This document shows, piece after piece, positions 8,698 through 17,885 of a stretch of DNA of 64,000 nt. How positions within the stretch are numbered: the first letter of the stretch is position 1; each line of letters starts with the position of its first letter. Origin of the DNA: Micromonospora sp. CP22 (GTDB lineage Bacteria > Actinomycetota > Actinomycetes > Mycobacteriales > Micromonosporaceae); NCBI RefSeq assembly GCF_009712475.1, contig NZ_VCJO01000005.1, positions 62,001-126,000 of the forward strand. Direction: 5' to 3'. Both the position numbers and the translations under genes were made by a program. Below the pieces are notes generated by a model. The model did no database searches, had not been told where the DNA came from, and worked only from the letters and a program-made list of their open reading frames with translations.

Positions 8698-9696
8698 TCA
8701 GGCCGCCCAGACCGCCCAGGCGCCCGGCTCGGTCCACCAGGACCGCTTACGCGTCAGCTGTCCCGTCACCCCGTCGTCCAGGTACGGCAGCGCCGCCTCG
8801 TCGCGAGGTAGCACCGACGCGGCCCGGCCCCGGGCCCGCCGGACCTCCAGGCGTACCCGGCGTCGACCCAACCGTGACCGGGTGACCACCGGCACCGCCA
8901 CCGCCACCTCCACCAGCCCGTCGGTCGGGTCGGGTCCGGCCAGCAACGTCACGTCGTCGAGCCGGGCGTATCCGCCCGCGTTGCCGATCGCGCAGGCGAG
9001 CAGCGGTTCGTCACCGTGCGACAACACGGCGTCGTCCACCTCCACCCGGCCACGCCAGGGCAGCGGGGTGCCGTCCTCACCGGCGGCGCCGAGCAGCGCG
9101 CCGTCCAACGTCACCGAGCCGCCGTCGTGACGCAGCAGATCCAACCGGCGCGGTGTGCCGTCCAGCACGGCGGCGGCCACGGCCGCCGGGTCGCGGGGCA
9201 GCCCGAGCTGGGCGGCGAGGTCGCGGCGCGTCGTGCCGCGCGCCGGGTCGAGTGGCAGTACGCCGACCGCCGGCAGGTCCGGCACTGTCCGGTTGTCGGC
9301 CAGGTCGGTCGGGCGGCGGCTGGGCGGCGGAGCGTACCGCCGGACCATGCGGCGTAATACGGCGCGCAACTGTGCGTCACCGGCCACGGCGACCACGAGC
9401 CGGGTCTTGGCGTCGGCGTCGGGCCAGGTGAGGCCGTCCGGTCGAGGCGGCCCGTCCAGCCGGGTCAGCACCTCGTCGATCTCCGCGTCCGAGCGGGCGG
9501 TCACCGTCTCGACCCGGGCCCCTCGGGCGGTCAGCGCATCGGAGCAGGTCAGCACCGGTACGCGCGGAGTCTCGCAGCGTTCCTCGCGATCTGTGGCGGT
9601 GTCCGTGCCACCCCCACAGCAGGCTCCGCCGCTGCCACACCCGGCCCCCGGAGCGTCCCGCTCGGAGCCGAGGGCGAGCAGCACCACGTCGTACAC
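8698..9696 (-). CDS. Diacylglycerol-kinase-like protein, probably catalytically degenerate
   Basis: 332 residues. The C-terminal two thirds resemble the lipid-kinase fold of the DgkB/YegS type (LLACAIGNAGGYARLDDV; SRLGRRRVRLEVRRARGRA). Where those enzymes carry the nucleotide-binding GGDGT, this protein has VVAVAGDAQLRAVLR, so kinase activity is doubtful. The N-terminus has an odd cysteine cluster (GCGSGGACCGGG, Cys 20, 26 and 27, with two more by about residue 50). GTG at 9696 is preceded by AGGAGGAG. It is divergent from purA. What is firm is the fold resemblance; the substrate is unknown. Confidence 0.55.
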   Translation of the reverse strand: MYDVVLLALGSERDAPGAGCGSGGACCGGGTDTATDREERCETPRVPVLTCSDALTARGARVETVTARSDAEIDEVLTRLDGPPRPDGLTWPDADAKTRLVVAVAGDAQLRAVLRRMVRRYAPPPSRRPTDLADNRTVPDLPAVGVLPLDPARGTTRRDLAAQLGLPRDPAAVAAAVLDGTPRRLDLLRHDGGSVTLDGALLGAAGEDGTPLPWRGRVEVDDAVLSHGDEPLLACAIGNAGGYARLDDVTLLAGPDPTDGLVEVAVAVPVVTRSRLGRRRVRLEVRRARGRAASVLPRDEAALPYLDDGVTGQLTRKRSWWTEPGAWAVWAA

Positions 9697-9758
9697 GGGT
9701 AGCTCCTCCTGCTGTTCCTGACACGACCCCTGCCGGTCGTGCCGTCACTACTTGTTAA

Positions 9759-11111
<1,353 letters not shown>

Positions 11112-11137
11112 CAGCCCCCACCCACCCCCACCTCCTT

Positions 11138-11197
11138 GTTGATCAAGAAGTTTTGGTCTAGAAATCGCGCTGATTTGACCAAAACTTCTTGATCAAC
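11138..11197. repeat. Dispersed palindromic repeat, family 2, copy D
   Basis: Perfect 21-bp arms at 11138-11158 and 11177-11197 (start gttgatcaagaagttttgg) with an 18-base loop. Related copies lie at 12189-12247 and 42901-42991. It is 26 bp after the purA stop and can act as a terminator. It also forms the left boundary of the AbiEi/DUF559 gene. Confidence 0.85.
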
Positions 11198-11273
11198 ACG
11201 GCGGGGTTGCGGCGGGGTGGGTGGTTGTCCACATGGGCTGCGGGGTGGGGGCGGTGGTGGACAGAGTGGGTGG

Positions 11274-12191
11274 ATGAATGCGTCTGAGGTGTTGGGTCGG
11301 CTGGCGTCCGACCAAGGCGGGGTGGTGACGGCGGCGCAGGCGTTGTCCGCCGGCTACACCCGTGACCAGATCCGGCATCTGCTCAGGTCGGGCCGCTGGA
11401 CGAGAATGGCGCGTGGGCGCTTCGTACCAGGGCCGGTGCAGGACGTGCTCCGTCATCGTCGGGCACGGATCGGCGCGGCGGTGGACAGCCTGGGCCCCGA
11501 GGCGGTGGCGGTCCTCGACACGGCCGCCGAACTGCACGGCATCGCCGGCCTCAGGGTCACGTCCACGATCCACGTGTCAGTACCGCCGGACCACCCTCGA
11601 CCGCAGCGCCGCAGCGATCCCGATCTGGTGGTGCACCAGCTCACGCTCGGGCCGGCTGACGTGGGCACGGTCGCCGGGATCCCGGTCACCAGTGCCGTAC
11701 GAACAGTCGCCGACGTCATCCTCCGGGTGGGCCGGTACCCGGCGGTATGTGTCCTGGATTCGGCGCTCAACCGGCGGCTTCTCACCGAGGCCGACCTCGC
11801 GGCGATCCCGGCGCTGCTCACCGGCCGCCGGGGAGCGGTGGCGGCGCGGCAGCGGCTGACCGAGGCCGACGGTCGGGCGCAGTCCCCGCTGGAGACCCGT
11901 ACCCGTCTGCGGTGCGTCGACGGAGGTGTCCCGCCCGATGTCCTCCAGTTGGAGGTGCGCGACGACGACGGGTACCTGCTCGGCATCGGCGATCTGGGCT
12001 GGCGTGGACCCAGGGTGATCGCCGAGGCGGACGGCGCGGCCCCGCATGGCACGCCGCAGGCGGTCTTCGAGGACCGGGTCAGGCAGAACCGCCTGGTCAA
12101 CGCCGGTTGGCGGATCCTCCGGTTCACCTGGTCCGACACGCTCCGAAACGATTACGTGCCGGAGACCGTACGCCGCGCCCTGCGTAGATGA
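11274..12191 (+). CDS. AbiEi-type antitoxin-domain protein with C-terminal DUF559-like nuclease fold
   Basis: 305 residues. The N-terminal winged-helix (about 5-55: QGGVVTAAQALSAGYTRDQIRHLL, RGRFVPGP) is the AbiEi antitoxin-like domain. The middle has HVSVPPDHPRP and VTSAVRTVADV. The C-terminus (SPLETRTRLRCV, GDLGWRGPRVIAEADG, RQNRLVNAGWRILRFTW) matches DUF559/Vsr-like PD-(D/E)XK nuclease folds. No AbiEii toxin is adjacent, so it is an orphan regulator or nuclease rather than a clear toxin-antitoxin pair. The gene sits between purA and purD with a family 2 repeat on each side, and its TGA stop lies inside copy E. It looks like an accessory insertion. Confidence 0.75.
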   Translation: MNASEVLGRLASDQGGVVTAAQALSAGYTRDQIRHLLRSGRWTRMARGRFVPGPVQDVLRHRRARIGAAVDSLGPEAVAVLDTAAELHGIAGLRVTSTIHVSVPPDHPRPQRRSDPDLVVHQLTLGPADVGTVAGIPVTSAVRTVADVILRVGRYPAVCVLDSALNRRLLTEADLAAIPALLTGRRGAVAARQRLTEADGRAQSPLETRTRLRCVDGGVPPDVLQLEVRDDDGYLLGIGDLGWRGPRVIAEADGAAPHGTPQAVFEDRVRQNRLVNAGWRILRFTWSDTLRNDYVPETVRRALRR

Positions 12192-12247
12192 CCAAGAGCT
12201 TTTGGTCGCGCGGACGCCCTTTTCGAGACGAAAACTTCTTGATCAAC
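12189..12247. repeat. Dispersed palindromic repeat, family 2, copy E (partly decayed)
   Basis: The right arm aaaacttcttgatcaac (12231-12247) matches the family exactly. The left arm is diverged (tgaccaagagcttttggtc, 12189-12207). The stop codon TGA of the upstream gene is the first triplet of the left arm. Confidence 0.75.
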
Positions 12248-12267
12248 AGGGTTGGCGGGGCGGTCGG

Positions 12268-12273
12268 TAGGAT
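12268..12273 (+). promoter_or_regulatory. Candidate -10 box for a leaderless purD transcript
   Basis: TAGGAT ends 8 bases before the GTG start of purD, and no purine-rich ribosome site is present in between. Such spacing is typical of leaderless actinobacterial transcripts. No convincing -35 was found. Confidence 0.35.
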
Positions 12274-12281
12274 GACTCGGC

Positions 12282-13532
12282 GTGCGGGTTCTTCTTCTTG
12301 GTAGCGGCGGGCGGGAGCATGCGCTCGCGCTGAGGTTGGCCGACGATCCGTCCGTCGAGGCGTTGATCGCGGCACCGGGTAACCCGGGGATCGCGGCGGT
12401 GGCGGAACTGCGAGCCGTCGACCTGGTGGACCCGGTGGCGGTGGCAGGGCTCGCCGTCGACGTGAGCGCGGACCTGGTGGTCGTCGGGCCCGAGGCGCCG
12501 CTGGTCGCCGGGGTGGCCGACGCGATCCGAGCCAAGGGCATCGCGGTCTTCGGCCCGTCGGCTGAGGCCGCCCGGCTGGAGGGCTCGAAGACCTTCGCCA
12601 AGGAGGTGATGACTGCCGCCGGTGTTCCCACGGCACGCGCCCACACCTGCACCGACGAGGCGAGCACGGCCGCCGCCCTGGACGAATTCGCCCCGCCGTA
12701 CGTGGTGAAGAACGACGGACTCGCCGCCGGGAAGGGCGTGGTGGTCACCGACGACCGCGCGACGGCTGAGGCGCACGCCCGCGCCTGCGGCCGAGTCGTC
12801 GTCGAGGAGTACCTCGCCGGTCCCGAGGTGTCGCTGTTCGTGGTGACCGACGGCGAATCGGCGGTGCCGCTGCTGCCAGCGCAGGACTTCAAGCGGGTCG
12901 GCGACGGCGACAGCGGGCCGAACACCGGCGGCATGGGGGCGTACGCGCCACTGCCGTGGGCACCGCCCGGTCTGGTGGACGAGGTCATGCGCGACACGGT
13001 GCACCCGACGCTGGCCGAGATGCGCCGTCGTGGCACCCCCTTCGCCGGGCTGCTCTACGTCGGGCTGGCGATCACCGCCGACGGCCCCCGGGTGATCGAG
13101 TTCAATGCCCGCTTCGGCGACCCGGAGACCCAGGTGGTGCTCGCGTTGCTGGAGACGCCGTTGGGCGGGCTGCTGCATGCCGCCGCCACCGGCACGCTGG
13201 CCGACCACCCGCCGCTGCGCTGGCGTTCCGGTGCCGCGGTGACGGTGGTGGTCGCGGCCGAGGGTTACCCGGCTGGGCCGCGTACCGGTGATGTGATCAG
13301 CGGGGGCGAGCAGCCTGGCGTGATCCACGCCGGCACCGCGCGCCGGGCCGCCGACGGTGCCCTGATCTCCGCCGGAGGCCGGGTCCTCTGTGGTACGGCC
13401 ACCGGCGGAGACCTGGCCGCTGCCCGGGACGCCGCCTACCGGATCGTCTCCGGAATCACCCTCGACGGTTCGCACTACCGCCGGGACATCGCCGCCGCCG
13501 CGGTCGACGGCCGGATCACCGTTCCCCGCTGA
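12282..13532 (+). CDS. purD: Phosphoribosylamine--glycine ligase (GAR synthetase)
   Basis: 416 residues, usual length. Makes glycinamide ribonucleotide from phosphoribosylamine, glycine and ATP, the second step of purine synthesis. It has the start MRVLLLGSGGREHAL, the ATP-grasp core (VVKNDGLAAGKGVVV, RVVVEEYLAGPEVSLF, ALLPAQDFKR-type loop LLPAQDFKRVGDGD, NTGGMGAYAP) and VIEFNARFGDPETQV for metal binding. The start is GTG at 12282, probably leaderless. It is separated from purA by the AbiEi/DUF559 gene. Confidence 0.96.
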   Translation: MRVLLLGSGGREHALALRLADDPSVEALIAAPGNPGIAAVAELRAVDLVDPVAVAGLAVDVSADLVVVGPEAPLVAGVADAIRAKGIAVFGPSAEAARLEGSKTFAKEVMTAAGVPTARAHTCTDEASTAAALDEFAPPYVVKNDGLAAGKGVVVTDDRATAEAHARACGRVVVEEYLAGPEVSLFVVTDGESAVPLLPAQDFKRVGDGDSGPNTGGMGAYAPLPWAPPGLVDEVMRDTVHPTLAEMRRRGTPFAGLLYVGLAITADGPRVIEFNARFGDPETQVVLALLETPLGGLLHAAATGTLADHPPLRWRSGAAVTVVVAAEGYPAGPRTGDVISGGEQPGVIHAGTARRAADGALISAGGRVLCGTATGGDLAAARDAAYRIVSGITLDGSHYRRDIAAAAVDGRITVPR

Positions 13533-13863
13533 CCAGGACGGGTGCCTGGCCGGTTCGGCCGAAGCCGGTACCCGACGGTCCACTTTGGTTGCTTCACCAC
13601 GAATCGGTGGGGTGGCCGTGCTGTGCGTACATAGGCGTCGCATGCCGACATTGACTCGTATGCCTTTCGGGGTGATGGGCCGACCCTGATCGTTGCTACG
13701 GTCTGCCCGGGTCGAGGGGGAGGCCGCAGGGTCCGTCCGCTCGGCGCTGATGGTGCTCATCTCCGCACTGTCGCGAGTTGTACCGCCCGTCGGGGAAATC
13801 CCGTCGGGCCGGACTGCAACTCGACGCACCGGTGGTGGCGTTACTTACCGGTGAGGAGGTGGC
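13533..13863. other. Intergenic region between purD and the sigma-factor gene
   Basis: 331 bp without a supported gene. It holds an imperfect hairpin (cgagttg 13774-13780 with caactcg 13817-13823, enclosing two direct copies of cccgtcggg). The last 20 bases carry the GAGGAGGT ribosome site of the sigma-factor gene. A TTGACT hexamer is present at about 13651, but no well-spaced -10 follows it. Confidence 0.4.
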
Positions 13864-14370
13864 ATGGACGCCGACGAGTTCGAGACGTTCGTACGCGATT
13901 CCGCACCGGTGCTGAGGCGGTACGCACGCGCGGTCACCGCAGACCCGGAGCAGGCCGAGGCGCTCCTCCACCAGGCGTACGTGCGGATGGCGACCAGGTG
14001 GCACCGGCTCGTGGCCGAGGGCGGTCTGCTCGCGTACGCGAAGGTCACGATGGTCCGGCTGCAGGTGAGCCGGCTGCGGGCGGTCGTCCGCCGGCTGCGG
14101 TCGGCCGGGGCCGCTCCACCGTCGGCGGCGGCCGGGGAGTACGGCCAGGCAGACCACGATCACCTACGCGGGCTGCTCGCCGGGCTTCCCCCGATGCAGC
14201 GGGTGGTGCTGGTCATGACCTACCTCGACAACTTGGACGACGAGTCGATCGCGGCGGCGACGGGGCGTCGCCCGGCGACCGTCCGGTCGCTGCGCGATCG
14301 CGCCCTCGGCACCCTGCGGGCCGAGCTGCCGGTCACCCGGGTACGTGCGGAACGGGAGGTGGCGGGGTGA
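13864..14370 (+). CDS. SigE-family ECF RNA polymerase sigma factor
   Basis: 168 residues. Region 2 spans about 5-70 (FETFVRDSAPVLRRYARAVT, EALLHQAYVRMATRW) and region 4 about 105-155 (LLAGLPPMQRVVLVMTYLDN, DDESIAAATGRRPATVRSLR). It is the short SigE-type sigma-70 factor common in actinobacteria. ATG at 13864 follows GAGGAGGT. The stop overlaps the GTG of the next gene (GTGA), so the two are translationally coupled, as is usual for an ECF sigma factor and its membrane regulator. The target regulon is unknown. Confidence 0.85.
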   Translation: MDADEFETFVRDSAPVLRRYARAVTADPEQAEALLHQAYVRMATRWHRLVAEGGLLAYAKVTMVRLQVSRLRAVVRRLRSAGAAPPSAAAGEYGQADHDHLRGLLAGLPPMQRVVLVMTYLDNLDDESIAAATGRRPATVRSLRDRALGTLRAELPVTRVRAEREVAG

Positions 14371-14963
14371 CCGACATCCGGGACACGTTGCGCGAGTTCT
14401 GGACGGCCGACACCGGGCCGCCCACCGGGGATCCGCTGCCGGCGGTGCGGGCCCGGCTGCGTCGTCGCCGACGGGTTTGGGCCACCGCCGCCGCGCTCGC
14501 CTCGTGCGCGGTCGTCGGGCTGGCGGTGTTCATGGCCGTGACCGAGTGGTACGGCGATCCCCCGCGCACTGTCGCCGAGCCGTCGGCCAGCCCGGTCATG
14601 CCCGAGCTGCGGGGCCTGCCGCCCGGTCTGCGGCGGGTCGACGCTACGGAGGCGGTGCTGCGGATGCCTCGGCCCGAGGTCGTTCCGGCGGGCATCCGGT
14701 CGGCGTACGAGGGAACCGGCCCGGTGACCCGGGTGGTGGTGGTGTTCGACTTCGAAGCACCGCAGGGCCTGCCCGGCACGCCGCGCGAGGTGAGCGTGCC
14801 GTCCGGTGCGCAGATCCTGGCCACCGACGAACCGGCGACGTCCACCGCCTACCTGTCGGCGTGGGCACCGGACGGGTGCAGCTGGTTCATGGCGGTGACA
14901 GCGACCGAGGCCGAGGTCCGGGCGGCGGCGCTGGATGCCCTGATCAAGGCCAACCTCCGCTGA
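14367..14963 (+). CDS. Single-pass membrane protein, candidate anti-sigma partner
   Basis: 198 residues: a short cytosolic N-terminus with Arg-rich segment (RLRRRRRVW), one membrane helix at about 38-58, and an extracytoplasmic domain ending near LDALIKANLR. It overlaps the sigma-factor gene by four bases. There is no zinc-binding HxxxCxxC motif, so it is not a ZAS-type anti-sigma factor. The partner role is inferred from gene order and topology only. Confidence 0.6.
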   Translation: MTDIRDTLREFWTADTGPPTGDPLPAVRARLRRRRRVWATAAALASCAVVGLAVFMAVTEWYGDPPRTVAEPSASPVMPELRGLPPGLRRVDATEAVLRMPRPEVVPAGIRSAYEGTGPVTRVVVVFDFEAPQGLPGTPREVSVPSGAQILATDEPATSTAYLSAWAPDGCSWFMAVTATEAEVRAAALDALIKANLR

Positions 14964-15097
14964 GGGTATCGTGTTCGATCTTGGCTGGTCAGGTCGCCCG
15001 GACCAACCGATCGGCCACCCACGGGCATTGACAGCCCATGTCACGATCATCGTGCCGTTGGCTGGCCAGGACCCATCGGGACGGGGAGGAGAACGCG

Positions 15098-15730
15098 GTG
15101 ACCGGTTTCCTCGGTGCGGCGCTCAGTTTCCCCACCGTCCTGTTCAGCTTCCTTCTGGTGGTCGTCGTCGGTTACTGGCTGCTGGTGCTGACGGGTGTCC
15201 TGGATCTCGGCGACGACCTCGACGTCGACGGGGTGCCGGGCACCGTGCTGGCCGGTCTCGGCCTGGGCGGAGTGCCCAGTGCGATCATCTTCTCCCTGCT
15301 CGTGGCGGTGGCCTGGTTCGTCAGCCTGGCCGGCACCGTCCTGCTCGACGGCCTCGGCCTGGGCTCCGGCACCCGCATCGCCGTGTCGGTCGGTGTCCTG
15401 CTGGCCGCCGCCGCCTGCGCGTGGCTGGTGACCCGCCTGGTCGCCGCGCCGTTGAGCCGGCTCTTTCCCACTGAGACGGACGCCACTCGGCACGCCTTCG
15501 TCGGTCGCCTCTGCGTCGTGCGGACCGGTACGGTGACCGCCGACTTCGGTCAGGCGGAGGTGACCGCGGCCGATGGTTCTTCGGCCGTGGTGCAGATCCG
15601 ACAACCGGGTGACGAAAAGATGCCGGCCGGCAGCTCCGCGCTGATCTACGACTACGACACCGACGGTGAGTTCTTCTGGGTGATGCCCGCCGGACCCGCC
15701 TTCGACCCGATGAGACACATCCCCGAATAG
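15098..15730 (+). CDS. YqiJ/NfeD-like membrane protein with C-terminal OB fold
   Basis: 210 residues. Three predicted membrane helices (about 13-33, 62-86, 93-116) are followed by a soluble beta-rich domain (FVGRLCVVRTGTVTADFGQAE, SALIYDYDTD) of OB-fold type. Such proteins are the standard genetic partners of flotillins (YqiJ with YqiK; NfeD with FloT). The start is taken as GTG at 15098 after GGAGGAGAAC, giving MTGFLGAALSFPTVL; the open frame to 15038 lacks a ribosome site. It is the first gene of the OB-protein, flotillin, ATPase operon. Confidence 0.8.
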   Translation: MTGFLGAALSFPTVLFSFLLVVVVGYWLLVLTGVLDLGDDLDVDGVPGTVLAGLGLGGVPSAIIFSLLVAVAWFVSLAGTVLLDGLGLGSGTRIAVSVGVLLAAAACAWLVTRLVAAPLSRLFPTETDATRHAFVGRLCVVRTGTVTADFGQAEVTAADGSSAVVQIRQPGDEKMPAGSSALIYDYDTDGEFFWVMPAGPAFDPMRHIPE

Positions 15731-15863
15731 CTCACCACCGACCCGCTACGGGCTGCCGGTCAAACCCCTTCCGTCGGTCCGCCCCTTGCCGCCCCCCGAA
15801 AGGAGGATGCGCGGCGTCCCGCCCGGCCCGCTGGCCGGTCGTCACCGCACGCGCGCCCAACCC

Positions 15864-17885
15864 ATGGATGTCATCACCACCGGTATAGGCGTACTCCTCG
15901 CCGTCGTCCTACTCGTCGCGCTCGGCGTGGTGTTCATGATCAGTCGGCTGTTCCGCAAGGTCGAGCAGGGCAAGGCCCTGATCGTCTCGAAGGTCCGACG
16001 GGTAGACGTGACCTTCACCGGCGCGGTCGTGCTGCCGGTCCTGCACAAGGCCGAGATCATGGACATCTCGGTCAAGACGATCGACATCGAACGGACCGGC
16101 AACGAGGGTCTGATCTGCCGCGACAACATCCGGGCCGACATCCGGATCACCTTCTTCGTCCGGGTCAACAAGACCGTCGAGGACGTCATCAAGGTGGCGC
16201 AGGCGATCGGCACCGCGCGGGCCAGCGACCGGGAGACGCTCCAGGAGCTGTTCAACGCGAAGTTCTCCGAGGCGCTCAAGACGGTCGGCAAGCAGCTCGA
16301 CTTCGTGGACCTCTACACCAAGCGCGACGAGTTCCGGGACCAGATCATCCGGGTGATCGGCACCGACCTCAACGGCTACAGCCTGGAAGACGCGGCGATC
16401 GACTTCCTGGAGCAGACGCCGATGTCGCAGCTCGACCCGAAGAACATCCTCGACGCCCAGGGCATCCGGAAGATCACCGAGCTGACCGCGCTGGAGCACG
16501 TGCGGACCAACGAGTTCCGCCGCAGCGAGGAGAAGGAGATCACCCGGCAGAACGTCGACGCCCGGGAGGCGATCCTGGAGCTTGAGCGGCGGCAGGCGGA
16601 CGCCGAGGCCAAGCAGCAGCGCGAGATCGAGACCGTGCGGGCCCGCGAGGAAGCCGAGATCACCCGGGTACGCGCCGAGGAGCGGCTGCGCGCCGAGACC
16701 GCGAACATCCGTACCGACGAGCAGCTCGGTATCCAGCACGAGAACCGGGCGCGGGAGATCGCGGTCGCGGAGAAGAACCGCGAGCGGGTCATCGCCATCG
16801 AGACCGAGCGGATCGAGAAGGACCGCCTGCTGGAGGTCATCAGCCGGGACCGGGAGACCGAGCTGAGCACGATCGCCAAGGACAAGGAGGTCGAGGCCGA
16901 GAAGCGGGCCATCGCCGAGGTGGTCCGGGAGCGGATCGCGGTGGAGAAGACCGTGGCCGAGCAGGAGGAGAACATCAAGCGGCTGCGGGTGGTCGAGGAG
17001 GCCGAGCGGACCCGCCAGGCGCTGGTCATCCAGGCCGAGGCCGAGGCGCAGGAGAACCTGGTCAAGGACATCAAGGCCGCGGAGGCCGCCGAGGCGGCGG
17101 CGAAGCACCGGGCCCGCGAGGAACTGGTGCTGGCCGAGGCCCGGCAGCAGGCCGCCGAGCTGGACACCCGGGCGAAGATCCGGCTGGCCGAGGGCGCCCA
17201 GGCCGAGGCGGCAGCGGCCGGTCTGGCCGACGTGCAGGTCCAGGAGCGCAGCGCCGAGGCGATCGAGAAGGTCGGCCGCGCAGAGGCTGCGGTCGAGCGG
17301 GAGAAGGCCGTGGCCGCCGCCGAGGCGGTGCGCGAGAAGCTGAAGGGCGAGGCCGAGGGTCTCACCGAGAAGGCCGCCGCGATGGCCGCGCTGGACGAGG
17401 CGACCCGGGAGCACGAGGAGTACCGGCTGCGCCTGGAGCTGGAGAAGGAGGTCCGGCTGGCCGGGCTGGACACCCAGCGTCAGGTCGCCGAGGCGCAGGC
17501 CAAGCTGGTCGCCACCGGCCTGGAGAAGGCGAACATCGACATCGTCGGCGGGGACAGCGTCTTCTTCGACAGGCTGCTCAGCTCCATCTCGTTCGGCAAG
17601 AGCGTGGACGGGTTCGTGGCCCACTCGGACGTGGCGAAGAGCCTGGCCCAGCCGTGGCTGGACGGCAGCGCCAGCTTCACCGACGACCTGGCCCGCATGG
17701 TCGGCTCGATCGACACCGCCGGCCTGCAGAACCTCACCCTGTCGGCCTTCCTGATGCAGCAGATGCGCTCCGGTAGCGCGGACAAGGGCAAGCTCCAGGA
17801 ACTGCTGAAGGCGGCGCAGCGCCTCGGGGTGGCGGAAACCCCGGTAGCCGCGCTGGCCGGCCCACGGCAGTCCGCCGGTGAGTGA
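15864..17885 (+). CDS. Flotillin (SPFH-domain membrane scaffold protein)
   Basis: 673 residues from ATG 15864. One N-terminal membrane helix (about 5-27) is followed by an SPFH domain (about 35-190; EQGKALIVSKV, DIRITFFVRVNKTVEDVIK, LNGYSLEDAAIDFLEQ), a long Glu/Ala/Arg-rich coiled coil to about residue 560, and a flotillin C-terminus (IVGGDSVFFDRLLSSISFGK). It resembles the YqiK/FloT class that organises membrane microdomains. The start is uncertain: an AAAGGAGG abuts an in-frame ATG at 15807 with no spacing, while 15864 puts the helix at the N-terminus. The last 8 bp overlap the ATPase gene. Confidence 0.88.
   Translation: MDVITTGIGVLLAVVLLVALGVVFMISRLFRKVEQGKALIVSKVRRVDVTFTGAVVLPVLHKAEIMDISVKTIDIERTGNEGLICRDNIRADIRITFFVRVNKTVEDVIKVAQAIGTARASDRETLQELFNAKFSEALKTVGKQLDFVDLYTKRDEFRDQIIRVIGTDLNGYSLEDAAIDFLEQTPMSQLDPKNILDAQGIRKITELTALEHVRTNEFRRSEEKEITRQNVDAREAILELERRQADAEAKQQREIETVRAREEAEITRVRAEERLRAETANIRTDEQLGIQHENRAREIAVAEKNRERVIAIETERIEKDRLLEVISRDRETELSTIAKDKEVEAEKRAIAEVVRERIAVEKTVAEQEENIKRLRVVEEAERTRQALVIQAEAEAQENLVKDIKAAEAAEAAAKHRAREELVLAEARQQAAELDTRAKIRLAEGAQAEAAAAGLADVQVQERSAEAIEKVGRAEAAVEREKAVAAAEAVREKLKGEAEGLTEKAAAMAALDEATREHEEYRLRLELEKEVRLAGLDTQRQVAEAQAKLVATGLEKANIDIVGGDSVFFDRLLSSISFGKSVDGFVAHSDVAKSLAQPWLDGSASFTDDLARMVGSIDTAGLQNLTLSAFLMQQMRSGSADKGKLQELLKAAQRLGVAETPVAALAGPRQSAGE

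Noticed and set aside
11274..12191. Complete type IV toxin-antitoxin system
   Set aside because: Only an AbiEi-like domain is present; no AbiEii nucleotidyltransferase toxin is encoded next to it.
15807..15864. Flotillin start at ATG 15807 directly after AAAGGAGG
   Set aside because: The ribosome site touches the start codon with no spacing and the extra residues are Pro/Arg-rich ahead of the membrane helix; kept only as an alternative.
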